A stretch of 64,000 nt of DNA, taken from positions 62,001-126,000 of the forward strand of contig PEDN01001364.1 in NCBI GenBank assembly GCA_003864495.1, written 5' to 3'. Positions 27,430 through 38,686 of the stretch are shown here, one piece after another. Position numbers and translations under genes: made by a program. Source of the stretch: Nemopilema nomurai. Its lineage: Eukaryota > Cnidaria > Scyphozoa > Rhizostomeae > Rhizostomatidae. How positions within the stretch are numbered: position 1 is the stretch's first letter; the number at the start of each line of letters is the position of its first letter. The notes beneath the pieces are model-generated. The model was given only the letters and a program-made list of their open reading frames with translations. It did no database searches and had not been told where the DNA came from.

Positions 27430-30400
27430 GTAAGTCAAGCCGACTTCAATGCCCAGTCCTGATTATTCCAAGACTGATCAAGGCTCGTAGCTGAATTGCC
27501 TCCAGTAAATTATTTCCTTTCGATCACACTGTGATGAGCACAGAACCAATTAAGTTGGGTATTATCAATTAAAAGACTGCAAAGGATTTGCTCTACCCCT
27601 ATGAAATTGCGATTTTGCAGTCAAAAAGGTTGCTAGCAAGAAGATTAGCTGAAAGGAGAGAAAACTGTTAATACAGTGATCTTTTATACTGTTTTATCGT
27701 TGCATTAAAATGAGCTTTTAAACTTTTTTAGAAGTAATCAGTTCTTTATCAGAACAGCACTTAAGCAGCAATCACAAACTGACAGTTTTGCATTTTTGTA
27801 TGATTTGATCATCGAAGAGTTAATAAGCAATGCACGATTTAAAAATTTAAGCCTATAAAATGAACGAATGATTCAAATCTGAATTGAACGTAGCTACTTC
27901 CTCTTAGGCAATCAATAAATTATCTGTATCACGTTTTTTACAGATGTTGCTGGACTAGGTGAAAATTTGATTTATCATAATTTAACAACTATTTTTGTCA
28001 AGACCTTAAAGAAAGCATTGTTTCTGTGGTTCTGAGATTTTGTGTTCGACTTATTCCAAATGGTAACAAGAACTTCATTTGATAAAGCACGAGAGATATC
28101 TGCTGCCCCTATGGTATTAATTGCACCCACAATCTTTGTGGGTAACTTTGGGATGCTATTGCCAGTAACCAACTGTGCCTATTGATCGACATTGTAGCTG
28201 CTGAATGACAAGATAATACGTGTTTTCTTTCTTTCAGACGGTATAACTAGATTACTAATTGAAAAAAGGCTAATTGAATGATTAGATAAAAGTTTGTATT
28301 AGGGGGTTGGCCAAAAACGGCATTCCACGCAAGGGTATTAATAAATGTTTATGACCTTCGATGAGATTCTAACTCCCGTTTTTGCATTGCTTTGTCAAGA
28401 TGCGTAGCCTGCTGTTTTTACGATTTTAATCTCTGCATTCTGTGCTTCTTCACAGTCGGAGAAATCTTTTTGGAGCAGAGTTATAAAGAATGGAAAAGAT
28501 GTGCTTTGTCTGATTTTGATGTTTTGGGGTTCAGGGATATTAACAAGAATATTCATGGCGCAAAATAGGCGGAGACCATGTTTTTAGGGTTTAATCAAAT
28601 TTAATAATATTTACGTCAAGTTAATCTCGTTTACAGAGTATCCGGTGAGAAGACAGCCTTTGTATAATAAAAACAAGTTATGGAGTCTTCGCCCACGTGA
28701 ATGACCTGAAAGTCTTACACTTTGTTTTCCTGTTATGTCAATTGCGCCCTCGACAAGTCATGAAAAAGTGAACGTTTTAAAAGGGTGCAGTGAATCAAAG
28801 CGATATTTACATGGGAACTTTTAACTATCACAGGGGCAGTTTTATTGAAACCCAAGCTTCAAATGGCTCAAATACAGCGATGATGAACTGGAAAAACTTT
28901 GGACTAGACAAACGTTTAAGTCAGGATTAATATATTTACATGTGCCTTACACAATTGATCTAAACTAAGCCAAAGTGAAAACATTCCATCACTAGTGAGA
29001 AGTGTTTTAAAGGTTATTCTATTTCGGGTGCAAATTTTCAGTTACATTGCTGCTTTCATTGCCATTCTTTTTAACGTTTAAGTTGTTGCTGATGCTGTTA
29101 TTGTTGCTGTTGTTGTTGTCACCACATGTAGGCTCTTACCACATAATTCTAACCCCAACCCTGGTGCTAGTATTGTATCTATCACAGCGGCTAAGAATTC
29201 GACACTAAATTTTCCTTTCATTTTTGCTAATTACATCAATAATAATTTTCAGTAAATAGCTAACAATGAAAGATCTTAAAAATATCTTGAATTGAACATG
29301 GGAGATTCTTTGCACTTGAGTCATGAACAAGTTGACGCAGCCAATTAAGATTTGAATAAGAAAATTCCTCTTGACAATCAATTTTTTCCTTATTATGGTG
29401 CACTGAAGGTACTGAGAGTGTGCACGAATTTCAAATAGACTTATGCCTGTGGTATTCCAATCCATTCTTTTTATAGCCAATGTTTACGCCCTTAACAGAA
29501 TTAGAGATAAAGACGGTCAGCGACTTCGTGAAAACAGGAGCTCACGTTGTAACGTAACCATGTGTAACTAGGACGTTTTGTACTGATTGCACTTGACGGT
29601 CGAGTAAAGAACTAAGCCGATTTGTTGTGTTTGCTTTTAATTATCTGGGCATTGGCCAGTTACGAGATTAAGCACTGTTCAGCTTCCATGAATATGTAGA
29701 ACAAATTGCGACACGGCAAAAAATTTTGAATAAAGGTGATTGGACTGAATCATACGCCAAAGGCTTTGAGCCAGTTTAAATTCCTTACGCATTCCCCAAA
29801 CCTTTCACTTCAATTCGCACCCCTGAAAGAAACTAGGAAACGCAAGTATAGAATCGAGAATAGAAGAACTGATAACATGCATATAATTTCCTCTCTAAAT
29901 TGTAGATAAATCAAGGGGCAACTCACTCCAAAAAAATATCGTACACCTTTTTTGAGAATCCTATTGATTTATCGAAAAATCCCTGGAAATCTTATTGTTT
30001 CCGTGGAAATCTCGTACGCTATTTGCAAGAGTGAATTGTCCCTCGGATAAAATGGTGGTGTTACTCTAATTTAGAGCCTGTTACCAAGAACACCCAGCTA
30101 GATTTTGTAGACGGATTGAATGTAGCCGTGGTGCCTAAAGATAAATTTCGATTTTTCTTTTCGGCAATTCTTTTCATCAACAGACAATGTTCCTAGTTAT
30201 ATCCTTGTTCTCATAAAAGATACAAACATATTCTGTTTTCTTAAACATAATCTTCACTAGACTAAGCAAGCTGTTGCATGTTTTCAGCTCCTTTTGATAT
30301 CAGAAGCCCAGACAGCATTATCGGCTGCATATTACTTTGTTTTACTTTCTGGTGATTTTGAAAAAGGCGGATGCCAGAAAGAGTTGCATTATTCATGGCC

Positions 30401-32455
30401 GTTTGCATTGCACTGGGTATAATAATGGGTAATGCAAATTAATTCCCTTCAACCATACTTCCTGAGGAAATCGATTAAAAGGTACGACTCAAGGATTGAG
30501 GTACTACGCTCTGATTACTTCAAAGCCTGTCTCGCCAGTCTTCTCCAGTCTTCTTTTTAGAAATTTATTGGAAGGTAAAAAAGGGGGACAAACATCGAAT
30601 AAGAAAGAATCTGGTTGGAGACTTGACAACCTGCTCTACTCTTCTCCCCACCCCACCTTAAAAATACAATAATAAATTTCTTGATGAAAGTTGTGCCTGG
30701 CATCATTCTTAAATCATTCTTGAATTTTAGCAATTTTGAGCCTCAATATTCTTATAGACTTGATTCTTATAAAGAAAAGTGTATAGAAAAGCTTCGATAA
30801 AAACCTTCATAAGATTACCTCTTGCAATGCGAAAACCATTAACTTTGAAAATAATTCACCAAAATTTACCTCCTAATCTTTATTACTTCGCAAAACCTCT
30901 TCCAGTCTGTGACCATACAACTGAACTGTTCTCTAAACTCTTGCATGTGCCAAAATCTCTCGCCGCTGAGAAAAAGTGACAAAAGAATGCCCCACTTACA
31001 TAGCACCCTATTACACAGCTTTTGGTTGCAATCGATTGAGAATACACATAAGAGAAAATGTCTTCGGAAATTCGGAATATTGTCATTACATACATTATCA
31101 CATGCTTTGCGTACATTGCTTGATTTACATACATTACCACTAACCAAGCACAACCGTGCAGCAAACTTCCTTAGTAATGCAAGAATATCCTGTTATATGA
31201 CAAACTGCTGCATATTTTGCATTTCAGCGACACCGGAATCGGTTTCCAAAGAGACCAGCTCTAAGCAGGTTAAACCGAATGACGGCAGAGTCTTCAGCGG
31301 GTATTGACTAGGACCAGAAATACTAATGGGTACACGCTCATAGGGGCAAAAGGCATGTTAATGGGGTTGTTTTCAGTGACTTACCAAGCCTCAGACGGGG
31401 TGTGAAGCGGAAAGAGCAGTTGTAGCATTAGATCAAAAGGGGCATCGAGTTTGGTAAATCCAAACTTAAAGGGCATCCGCCCCTCCAAAAGGGTACTTGC
31501 AAAAATAAGGGAGCGTGCGAAGCGGGATGACTCGAAACAAGCGATTCCGTGTTTGGTGAATCTAAGCTCAAATGACAACCCCCCCTCTAAAAAGGGTACT
31601 TGCAGAAATAACGGAGGTACGATATATAGTACGATGACTCGGTGACCCCAGCTCGTACACCTCTCGTTAGAAATAAAAGGTATTGGATAACTTCGTAGCA
31701 GGGCAACTAACACGACATCAATGAACTCTACGTGTTAACAGAAAGAACTTGCAAGCTAAACACTTCCTACAAAGCAAATCACAACAAAAACCCAGAATTC
31801 TTGGTCGGGCAGTGTTCTTGTTGTCTAAAATTGTTTATTTAATATGCACTGTCTACAAGACATTGAAATTGGAGCGGGAGGGAGGGGTTGGCTATCGACG
31901 AAACGGCTGATCGATAAGAAAATGTAGTTGTTTCTAGATAGGGGGGAGGACCAGTCAATATCAAACTGAAGAAATTCAGAAAGAACAGGGCAGAGTTGCT
32001 TATCGAAAGTAATCGTTAATGGGCCAGGTCGTGGGGCTTCTATTCATATAGGTGAATTGCTATTTAAATGAAGACAGATTTGTGGTCATTCATCTGGTTT
32101 CAAAAGAGCTGACAAAGCAGGCAAACACTTCTCTTTAACAAACCCGTCGCCAATCGATACAAATAGCCCAGTCGCATACAAACGAGAAAAGGTCGAAGGG
32201 CATAGTTCTTAATTATTGTACCTTTAGGCGCATACATTGTTTGGAGGTGAATCGAATCTCAAACGGCGCCATTGTAATGGCTATAATCCCTGACGGAGTT
32301 TTATCTATTTCCATCAAGGAAACTTTTCTATGCATTTCGAACAAGGACGTTGCCCGTGCATTGCGACCTCCCTGCAAGATGATTTGACCTGATGCCACGT
32401 CTCTCGAGCCACCATTCCCCGGAATTGTAAGCAACGCCAATCGACACCCGTTTGG
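27430..32455. other. Gene-poor stretch between NOC3L and the neuropeptide candidate
   Basis: No coding exon with domain or splice support was found apart from the possible acceptor at 27943. A short GTT-rich microsatellite lies at about 29080-29130. Around 31440-31615 there is an imperfect direct duplication (CTCCAAAAGGGTACTTGCAA / CTCTAAAAAGGGTACTTGCAG), which looks like an old repeat. The part next to 32455 would contain the 3' UTR of the minus-strand gene. Confidence 0.35.
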
Positions 32456-32890
32456 CTAGCCCCAGAGCCCAAATAGACCATGCGATTGCCTCTTTCTTGT
32501 CCGTCGTTGTTTCTTTGCTCGGTGAACTACGAAACTTTCGGTCTCACCTCCTACCTGATCATTCCACAAATGCCCCACATAAAAGTCACCGTACTGTTGA
32601 CTGAGCGGGTGGTTCGCCTCTGGATGAAGTTCGATTTTGTTTTCCACCGGGCTTCCATTGTCATCAAACGAAACAAACCGTAACTCTATGGAATGGTCGA
32701 CTGAGTTCCGAGGCGTGCCACTGCCGAAGTGCCTGCCTCTGTGCCCTTTTAAATGGTGATTGTCCATGTAGAAGTGTGAATTGAAAAGCGGTCTGCTATA
32801 CACGGCTTGCATCAAAATTGCCATCAGAAACATCACAGTACATTTATGCTGCAAGCACAAGTTCCTCTTTGCGCACATACACGCATCCAT
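32456..32890 (-). CDS. Secreted preprohormone-like protein ending in a GLWamide-type peptide
   Basis: Single coding exon, 144 aa. The N-terminus gives a signal peptide (hydrophobic TVMFLMAILMQAV, likely cleaved after VYS). The middle is His/Asp-rich with no recognised domain and no cysteine after residue 17. The C-terminus reads KKQRRTRKRQSHGLFGLWG followed by TAG. A furin/prohormone-convertase-type site (RTRKR) would release a peptide starting with Gln, prone to pyroglutamate formation, and ending in Leu-Trp-Gly, where Gly is the usual amide donor. The predicted mature peptide is pGlu-SHGLFGLW-amide, matching the C-terminal GLW-amide signature of cnidarian GLWamides. Known precursors of that family carry many peptide copies; this one has one, at the extreme C-terminus. 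An acceptor-like TTGGTTTTAGCAG just upstream of the ATG suggests a 5' UTR intron. Being a real gene is moderately certain; the neuropeptide role is inferred. Confidence 0.6.
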   Translation of the reverse strand: MDACMCAKRNLCLQHKCTVMFLMAILMQAVYSRPLFNSHFYMDNHHLKGHRGRHFGSGTPRNSVDHSIELRFVSFDDNGSPVENKIELHPEANHPLSQQYGDFYVGHLWNDQVGGETESFVVHRAKKQRRTRKRQSHGLFGLWG

Positions 32891-35800
32891 TCCGCCTCTG
32901 CTAAAACCAAATCCACAAAATGTTTATCCTTCGCGATTTACAAATGAAGACTGCAAGCAAAAGCCTTGTCGGATCGTCGAAAGTGCTTTATCAGGCCAAT
33001 CTTTGATAAAAACTTTTCCCCCAGAACAAGCTTTAAGATTCTCGTCCTTAATCGATTCCAATGCACTTGCTGCGCGTGAAGTCACTCAGATACTGGCTGT
33101 CAACGATTACGCTCCTCTTTTAGCCACGAATTCCACAGGTGCGTTGCGAAGGAGGAATATGGCATAGTGCGGCTGTTATCCACAAAACTTCAAGAGGAAG
33201 CGTTCTCTCGTTAAGTACCTTAACGCCCTCAACATTTCGTATGTCTCAGCTCAACGCGGGGTTTGTAACTTGCCACGCGAAACAGAGTAAGAATTAAAAA
33301 AATTACAGAAATATGAAAAGATCCATTCGTTTCGACAAAATCCGTAGGAGAAATAGAAAGGAACTCGAAAGGGGATTGAATGGGTTCGAACTCGAGTGCC
33401 TCTTTTACAACAATACAATGGGACGTGTTTTGGAAATGTGATCGAAACATCGCTGCTACTTGGAAGAATTTTTACGACTCGCAAAACAAAAGCAGGAGCA
33501 TAAAACGTAAAAGTCTCCTTCGGAAACAAGCATTGGAAGCTATAATGTATAACCTTGAATTCCATTCATTATTGGAATGCAAGATACCCATCATAGTTCT
33601 CAATCTCCGTCAGTTCTCTACAAGGGCGGGGTCATAGTTGTCTTTGCACCTTTTGGATTCTTTGAGCATTGGCAAAATTGGAAGCCTTGCTGAAAGAATA
33701 AAGTACAAGAATTTCACCTTTAGTAATGTTTAAGTCAATTAAGACCCTTTCATTTAATTGGGAATTGTTAAGCGAATTTTCCATTATTACCGTCATGATT
33801 ATTATAATAATAATTATCTTATGTTTAAAAAGTTGGTCATTATTTTTGCATAATTGTATCTTTACTTCAATATTTTATAATTATCACTATTGTGTCTGGC
33901 CTGGCAATTCCTGTTTCTATCTTGTTGCAAATTCAAACGCACAGCTCTTGTTCTTGTGCCATCACAAGCCAACACGAGCTGACAATATCGTGTTCAGCAT
34001 TGTTCATATTGCATGCAATACGCAGCACCGTTTGACGAGCCACAAAACGCAACAAAGTGAGATCCTTTCTATATTAGACCAATGTGACCATACATTTAAT
34101 TGATGTATAAAAATTGGTGAAATCGGAGTGCTAAATTTAGAGCATCGTGAAACTTCCACTGTATAATTAAACAGTGTTTAATGGGAATTTCGAGTTGCTT
34201 TTAACTTGCTCTTGAATACTACAGGGCAATTTTATCCAAGCGTGTGTAGTCCAGAAAAAGTTATAATCTAAAATTTTTATTATTCAAACCTTTATAATCT
34301 ACATTACCAACTCAAAATATCTTTTTTTACAATCACTTTTAATGTTTATAATAAAGTTTACTTATAAACCTTCCAGAAATATAGCATTAACAGGCAAAGT
34401 ATTCGTTCGGCTGCCAACCGTGGATCCGTCCATTTTCTGGACTCTGGGGGTAATGCTTCTGATGGCTAGCATAGGCATAAAATATGGGGACGTTTCCGCT
34501 GCAAATGATATATCACATCACTAGTGAATATGTAATATCGATATATCAAAATGCACAGCTTTCTTCATTGGTTTCCTTTAGGTCCTGTTTCCATGTTTTA
34601 TCCATACTCTTGTCATTCATGGTCATGGCTCAGAAGAACCAGCCACATTTCTGATTACGCGAAGTTGTGTTCGACATTCAACAGAAATGAAAACAGCCAT
34701 CGATGATAACAGGAATGCAAGGCTGGCACAGATACGCCGATTAGCTTCCAGGACAACACAAAAGCAAACATATTGAAAAAATTCCCATAGAAGAATAGAA
34801 AATGTCCCAAGATCGTGCGAATTTCTACCCACGCGCTCTTATCTCCGTCCATAATTCAAATAATGAAGTTTACGATCAGTGAAAATCTCAGCAGACTAAG
34901 TGAAACAGTTAACATGTGGGCGTATGAATTAACATTGCTCCACAAGCCAGGAAATGTTCTGTCGAATAACGTTTTTTCAAAATCGTATAAATTTGTATAT
35001 TGAAGACATCTCACGAGTAAGGATATAAAAACAACGAGTGTCTAGAAATCGATGTTCACTGATCTTTCGTATTTTAGTAGTCAAAAGGGTGGACGTTAAC
35101 CGGGGATTAATTAGCCTTTTAAATGCGATGTTTTCTAGGTGAATTCAGTCCTGTAACAAATCAGTAGCTCTCTTAAGGTCAATGCTAGTTTCCACCGACA
35201 AACAAGATACGTGCAAAGGTATTTAGCAAAGCTTAAAAATTGAGCGTTACCGCTCCCTATTTCGGCCTAGTCTCCACAGAAAATCATAATTCCATTTGTA
35301 TCCTATAGTAACTTGCGCTTTCGTGTACTTCAGAACAAAAGTTCATTTATCATATCTCAGTATGATGAATAATCGCACCAAATTTAGATTAGCAGGTTAA
35401 CAATAACCTTGAAATGCTAAAAATTTCTGAAAGAAATTCACGTCAGCATTGCGTCAGTTGAACGTGCAAACATCTACGCGGCTCTGTGAAAGCTCGTATT
35501 TTTATCAGAATCTGGGTAGGAACGAAGGTGCTTTCTGAAATATGCAGATGAGATAATATGCTATAGACCCCTACAGAAGATGTCACACCCATTGATGACA
35601 CTTTATCAAACAAAGTTCTGATGGAGATGCAACAGCTTAGAGCACAGCAAATCATTTTGCTCAAAGTTGTAAGAGCCAGAAGTCTACGATAAAACTACCA
35701 TGACAAGGATAGCAAGGAGAATTAACGGGTTAATTCGTAGCAACAAATGACCAGCTGAACATGGACAACAGCTACCAGATGGGCACGTTCCTCTCTGGTC

Positions 35801-37454
35801 ATTAGAGATGTTGGTTGGGGCTTTTTCAGCCTTGAGTCATTTCAGGGTGCGAAAGAGCTCCTTGGTTTTAACGAATGGCATTTTGGATCAGTTTTTAATA
35901 GATAATTTCTAATTACTTATGAGCTTTGAAATATGTCTGAAAACTGATAGCAGATAATAGACTCGCCTAACTCCTTAATGCTATACTAACTTTGCTGTTA
36001 TTGCCACGGTAATCGAGGCAAATTCCAAACCGAATATGGGAGTGTCAACTTTGGTAGGACAGATTCCGAAGGAGATTGAAAGGGCTCTGGAGACCAGTTT
36101 CATCTTCTCCAAGCCTTCAACGTTAATTAAAAAAGAAAAGAGCAAAATATCAAAGGACAGGGGAAACTTCTATTTCCAATCGGCCCCTAAAATTTCAAAC
36201 GAACCCTTTGTGAAGCCTAACTCACTTGCAAAAATAAAAAAACTTCTGCCAAACTTCGACGGTCTTCAATAAGAGGAGATCAGTCTCAGGCGTAGACAAT
36301 CAACTTGTTTATCAACTGATACTTTGTTTTTCAGTTTAGACCATCAACAAGGGTGGCATCAATAGAAATAAACACATTTCTCGGCATTAACCCGATCTGC
36401 TAAGCACGTTAGCATGGGCTATTAATCGTCTCTGAGCTGAGGCCTAGTGAAATAGAGAAACAAGTTGGATCATAACCTGCCTAATGGGATTCACAGTGCT
36501 GCCACTGTCCGTGTGTGGGTCACGGAGTATTTTTGGAAATAAAGCTTCAAGAATCCTTTATTCTTAAGGAAACCGTAAGCGTTGTTTTGCAGCTTCAAAG
36601 TGGTGTTTTATTTCCCTTTGGAATGATCGACAAAGGTTGCTTTGAACTGGGCATAAGATGATCATGTCTTGGGCCTAACGTCAGATGTCTTGGGCCTAAC
36701 GTCAGATGTCTCTGCTTGGTTAAGAGGCTTGGATCATAGGCTAGAAATCGTGGGACTTGAAGTACAAAACGTTAGCCAATCATGTACCTCTGATAAAGAG
36801 GCGTGACTGATGGAGCTGCAAGTGGTTGATAAATTCATCTACCATAACAAAGGCACGTTTAACATGCTATGAAAGGGCATGCATTGGTTCTAAGTTGCAA
36901 GGAGATGGAAACCCTATAAAGAAAAGAAAGTTTTAACTAGAATTACGGCAGGCTTTTGGTGTTACGTCGTTGCATATCGTTAGAAATTTAAGCGTAGCAT
37001 ACTCTTCATTGTATGATTTAGCCATTGGTTGGCATACGATAACTTTGTTTGCCCCATGTGAGAGAACGAAGTTTTGCCAAAGATAAGAAAAGCTTTCCTT
37101 TCCTTGTAATGAATCTTTAATTCGAAAAAGTTATAGGTTCTAGACAAATAGACGCTTCCACGTCTTATGTATTTGCAGCGTAATTGATTTAAGTAAATCG
37201 AAAGCAAAAACATGGGGTTGATAAATAAAAAACAAAGCAAAATCAATAACCATTTAGGGTCCCCAGTCGCCCATTAACCATTATGCACTGTATTTGAAAG
37301 AAGGCGCCAAAAGTAAGAGGTATTTTATCTAGCGAGTTGTGAATAATAGCCTGGCTAGAGATTGGGGGATGCAAATAAGATAAAATCAACAGTTAATCGC
37401 CGAATCCTTCCTATGTTGCGATAAACACAAAGATGAGAAAGAACTCGTACATAC
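32891..37454. other. Gene-poor stretch, only weak open frames
   Basis: I see no exon with both good splice sites and a recognisable domain. At 36663-36712 a 23-bp segment (TCTTGGGCCTAACGTCAGATG) is present twice in tandem. A 78-codon plus-strand frame at 36036-36272 and several minus-strand frames of 65-125 codons lack support. Confidence 0.35.
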
Positions 37455-38686
37455 CAAAGGAAATTAGAAAGACTCGATGACGTAGATGGGACAAGCTTGT
37501 CATAGCAAAGCCCACATCAGCGGTGAGATCACCTAAAAAAAGAATAATCTCAGCTTTAAAAGTTATATTAGCAAACTCATTTTTTACAACACTTTTCAAG
37601 TAACAATTGCCATCCATTTGCATGCTCGGCTGTGGTATATGAGAGATTTTAGTGCTAAGTTGCTTCTCTGACATTCATGCAAAATGCTACCGTTCAGCCG
37701 CTATCCGTAGCTTTGCATGCATCTATGCTCGCGTTTACTTTCAGTACCAAATGCAAGTGAGGTCTTTTAGCAGAATTCTTCTACAATCGCACAGTGGTGC
37801 AGTGTTATCAAAATAACAAGAGGACTTTTGCGCAAAATTTTGCGAAAAGGAAGGGTAGAAATTTGCCAATTTTTGGCATTAGCAAGGGAAATATAATGGG
37901 TTTTACCTAAAATCGCAGTTAAAAATCTAACAATCAAGCAAGGCGTGGAGTCTGTTGCATGTTTGCATAAATTCAATGCCATGTTGCCGTAGGTAAGGTT
38001 TTTGGATTGTATTGTAGGCAAGAGCAAATGGCACAGGAAATTGAATTTCCCCACGGAGGCCTGAGTGTTGTGTCCTTGGTTACAGCAAGATTGGCTACCT
38101 ACCAAACAAACAAAACTTTGAAGGACGACACGTGAATAAAATTCTGCTTCTTGTCATCTGTGCTTTCTACCTTCCTCCTCGTGTTCTTTCTGGAACTGGG
38201 GAGTTCAATATCGCTTTCACCCGAAGACAGTCTTGGAAACTTATATAATAAAACATGTAGCATCAAGAATTTCCATCACTTTCTCACTTGACGTTCTCTT
38301 AAATATCACAACACAGATAAAATTTGTTGCTTCAATATACACAAGAGAGTGTGATGCGATAAGCGACCATAAGATGTCGAGGGGAAATTAGAGTTAATGA
38401 GAGAATTTCACAAGGATTGTTTGTAGCAAGATAAAATAAGAGAACTTAAAGAGAGTTATTTTATCTTGCTTGTAGGCAAGATTATACACAACCAATGCAT
38501 CCTTAAGAGTGACTGCTTCCAACCTAGACCCTCGTCTTTGGCCTGGTAAAAATGTAATGCGGAGCAAAATCAGTTTTCTCCTTATAACAAGATTGCTACT
38601 ACTACAATATGACTAGTGCAGAGTCTACCAAGCAAGCTTACCTGAACTCGCCTTTTATAAATATTTTCTTCCTCCGCGTTTGCCAT
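37455..38686 (-). CDS. Candidate N-terminal exons of an unidentified membrane protein
   Basis: Three exon candidates on the minus strand. A (38686-38642): MANAEEENIYKRRVQ, starting at an ATG and ending at CAG|GTAAGC, phase 0. B (38239-38103): acidic/basic hydrophilic segment (SSGESDIELPSSRKNTRRK) in phase with A, ending at TTTG|GTAGGT. C (37532-37455): strong acceptor (ATTCTTTTTTTAG) and donor (TTTG|GTATGT), encoding DLTADVGFAMTSLSHLRHRV. Read through with its upstream frame, C gives ILFLGDLTADVGFAM, reminiscent of the first helix of XK-related proteins (FFGDVGTDLWLA). B and C are not phase-compatible, so an exon between them is missing or C is unrelated. No downstream exons were identified. 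Assignment to the XKR family is only a suggestion. Confidence 0.28.

Noticed and set aside
33382..33393. GGGTTCGAACTC, similar to a tRNA gene B box
   Set aside because: No A box or foldable cloverleaf at the correct distance on either strand.
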